A DNA stretch of 64,000 nt from positions 17,355-81,354 of the forward strand of contig CAIVPX010000144.1 in the NCBI GenBank assembly GCA_903907905.1, read 5' to 3'. This DNA comes from an uncultured bacterium (GTDB lineage: Bacteria; Pseudomonadota; Gammaproteobacteria; Burkholderiales; Burkholderiaceae_E). Shown piece after piece: positions 62,847-64,000 of the stretch (position 1 is its first letter; each line of letters opens with the position of its first letter). Both the position numbers and the translations under genes were made by a program. A model generated the notes under the pieces. That model saw nothing but the letters and a program-made list of their open reading frames with translations. It did not search any database and was not told the origin of the DNA.

Positions 62847-63233
62847 ATGACCGATTTGTCTGCCGCGTCCCGCCTGTCCACGTCCGCCTCGGGCGCGGGG
62901 CCCAGGCAACGACCCTCGCATCCTGCTGATGGACGAGCCCTTCAGTGCGCTTGATCACCAGACGCGCGAGCTCATGCAGGAGTTGCTGCTGGGCATCTGG
63001 GAGGCTCAGGCCAAGACCGTGCTGTTCGTGACCCACGACATCGACGAAGCGGTATTCATCGGCAGCGGGTGGTCCTGATGAGTGCGCGCCCCGGGCGCAT
63101 CAAGCTCGATCGTGAGGTGCCGTTGCCGCACCCGCGCCACTACTCGATCAAGACGTCCCCAGCCTTTGCAGCGCTCAAGGCCGAACTCACTGAAGCGGTA
63201 CGCGTCGAGGTGCTTGCGACCCAGCAGCGCTGA
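62847..63233 (+). pseudogene. Remnant of an ABC transporter ATPase (nitrate/taurine type)
   Basis: From 62911 the frame reads Walker B and beyond ([29 protein letters not shown]), typical of TauB/SsuB/NrtD-like ATPases. It lacks Walker A, Q-loop and signature, so some 100-plus residues are deleted; a possible old start (ATG 62847, [11 protein letters not shown]) is in another frame. After 63066 one base is missing: restoring it gives [13 protein letters not shown] and a normal tail to TGA 63233, while the present frame stops at 63078. No functional ATPase can be made. Confidence 0.85.
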
Positions 63234-63290
63234 GGTCCGGACCGCGCAACCCAGCTTGCCGATCGCCGACCGGCTCCCCCGAGCGGGGTC

Positions 63291-64000
63291 TCAGCCTGTG
63301 GGCTGTTCGGTTTCGTAGAGCGCCGCGTAACGCGCGCGCAGCACGTGCTTTTGCACCTTGCCTCCCACCGTCTCGGGCAGTTGATCCACCATCACCACCT
63401 GCTTGGGCACCTCGAAGTTGGACAGGCGCTCGCGCGCGAAGGCGACCAGTGACTCGGGCGTCGGTGAGGTGCCGGGTCGTGCGATCACGAAGGCCGTGAC
63501 GGCTTCGCCCCAGCGTGCATGGGGCAGCCCGACCACGGCCGACTTCATCACCTCGGGATGCAGATGCAGCACCGCTTCGACGCGAATGGTGGTGACGCTC
63601 TCGCCGCCTGTCTTGATGATGTCCTTGAAGCGGTCGGCAAGAATACGTTGGCCCGCCTCGCCCCAGCGGAAGGCGTCGCCACCGTGAAACCAGCCGTTCT
63701 GAAAGGCTTGCGCGCTTTCGTCGGGCTTTCGGTAGTAGCCCGCCATCAGCGCCGGCGATCGGTAGACGCCTTCGCCGACCCGGTCGTCGCCCTTTTCGAC
63801 GGGTTGCTCGTTGGTATCGACAATTTTCGAGGACAACAGGCCGTGAGGCTGCCCGACGTAGTTCTCGCGGGGGGCAGTGCGCTGGTGAAGTTCGGCGTGC
63901 TGGTCCAGCCAGAAGCGATGGCAGCACACGACCTCGGTCTGGCCGATGATTTCGATGCACCGGGCGCGAGGGCCGAACACTCGGCGTGTCTTCTCGTGGA
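63291..64000 (-). CDS. Acyl-CoA synthetase, C-terminal part (partial, runs off window end)
   Basis: The frame is open from 63291 to the window edge (about 236 codons). It carries IEIIGQTEVV (A5 motif), GEGVYRSPALMAGYYRKPDESA, WFHGGDAFRW (A7-like), LADRFKDIIKTGGESV (A8) and a C-terminal lysine region (ETVGGKVQKHVLRARY). Adenylate-forming ligase, probably for a carboxylic acid; substrate unknown. The gene is downstream of nothing related here except the hut remnants. Confidence 0.88.
   Translation of the reverse strand, partial: HEKTRRVFGPRARCIEIIGQTEVVCCHRFWLDQHAELHQRTAPRENYVGQPHGLLSSKIVDTNEQPVEKGDDRVGEGVYRSPALMAGYYRKPDESAQAFQNGWFHGGDAFRWGEAGQRILADRFKDIIKTGGESVTTIRVEAVLHLHPEVMKSAVVGLPHARWGEAVTAFVIARPGTSPTPESLVAFARERLSNFEVPKQVVMVDQLPETVGGKVQKHVLRARYAALYETEQPTG

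Noticed and set aside
1..64000. CRISPR arrays, insertion sequences or prophage genes
   Set aside because: No regularly spaced repeats, transposase, integrase or phage structural genes were seen in any frame.

Overview
The window is GC-rich, gene-dense DNA from a betaproteobacterium, most likely order Burkholderiales. Three things point there: the thrS-infC-rpmI-rplT-pheS-pheT-ihfA-MerR-tRNA-Pro(GGG) block, four orphan tripartite-tricarboxylate (Bug/TctC-type) periplasmic receptors, and many small catabolic operons pairing one receptor with a few hydrolases or oxygenases. No stretch over 300 bases is empty; the longest is the 297-base divergent promoter region at 2450-2746.

Layout. 1-2449 (minus): a secreted caspase-like protein with coiled coil and DUF4384-like tail, translationally coupled to an OmpA-like protein cut by the window edge. 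2747-10453 (plus): a TRAP transporter (SBP, small and large permease) followed by a fumarylacetoacetate-hydrolase (FAH) family enzyme and a HyuA/HyuB pair. 10501-14271: a DapA-like lyase divergent from a Bug receptor, then an amidohydrolase and an HpaI-type aldolase homologue. 14324-16152: an EctD-like PhyH dioxygenase (minus) and a class II aldolase (plus). 16168-24227: the conserved translation block; infC starts with AUC. 24375-32453: one giant gene (2692 aa) mixing RTX repeats, a C-type lectin-like domain, cohesin-like modules, a Calx-beta-like module and a dockerin-like domain. 32627-40303: a probable eight-gene operon (TauD/TfdA dioxygenase, Bug receptor, FAH enzyme, second 2OG-Fe oxygenase, PotABCD-like ABC transporter). 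40367-41418: upp and a small secreted Cys protein. 41623-46353: amidohydrolase, FAH enzyme, CMD-family protein, Bug receptor, VOC protein. 46359-55587: acyl-CoA synthetase, two paralogous FAD-linked oxidases, a tandem alpha/beta-hydrolase without serine nucleophiles, another Bug receptor, and a methyltransferase with a small partner ORF. 55817-57775: Tat-exported PhoX-like phosphatase. 57881-62778 (minus): a hut operon hutC-hutD-hutI-hutG-hutF in which hutI carries an in-frame stop. 62847-63233: remains of an ABC ATPase gene. 63291-64000 (minus): the C-terminal part of an acyl-CoA synthetase.

How it works together. Outside the translation block most genes look like import and degradation of carboxylated or aromatic-derived compounds: receptors and transporters sit directly beside ring-cleavage-type hydrolases (FAH family), dioxygenases, aldolases, CoA ligases and amidohydrolases. 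Substrates cannot be read from sequence. The hut segment looks decayed: hutH and hutU are not in the window, hutI is interrupted and the adjacent transporter gene is wrecked.

The strongest candidates for something unusual are the giant RTX/lectin/cohesin/dockerin protein, the caspase-OmpA pair, and the duplicated alpha/beta-hydrolase with His and Gln at the nucleophile positions.
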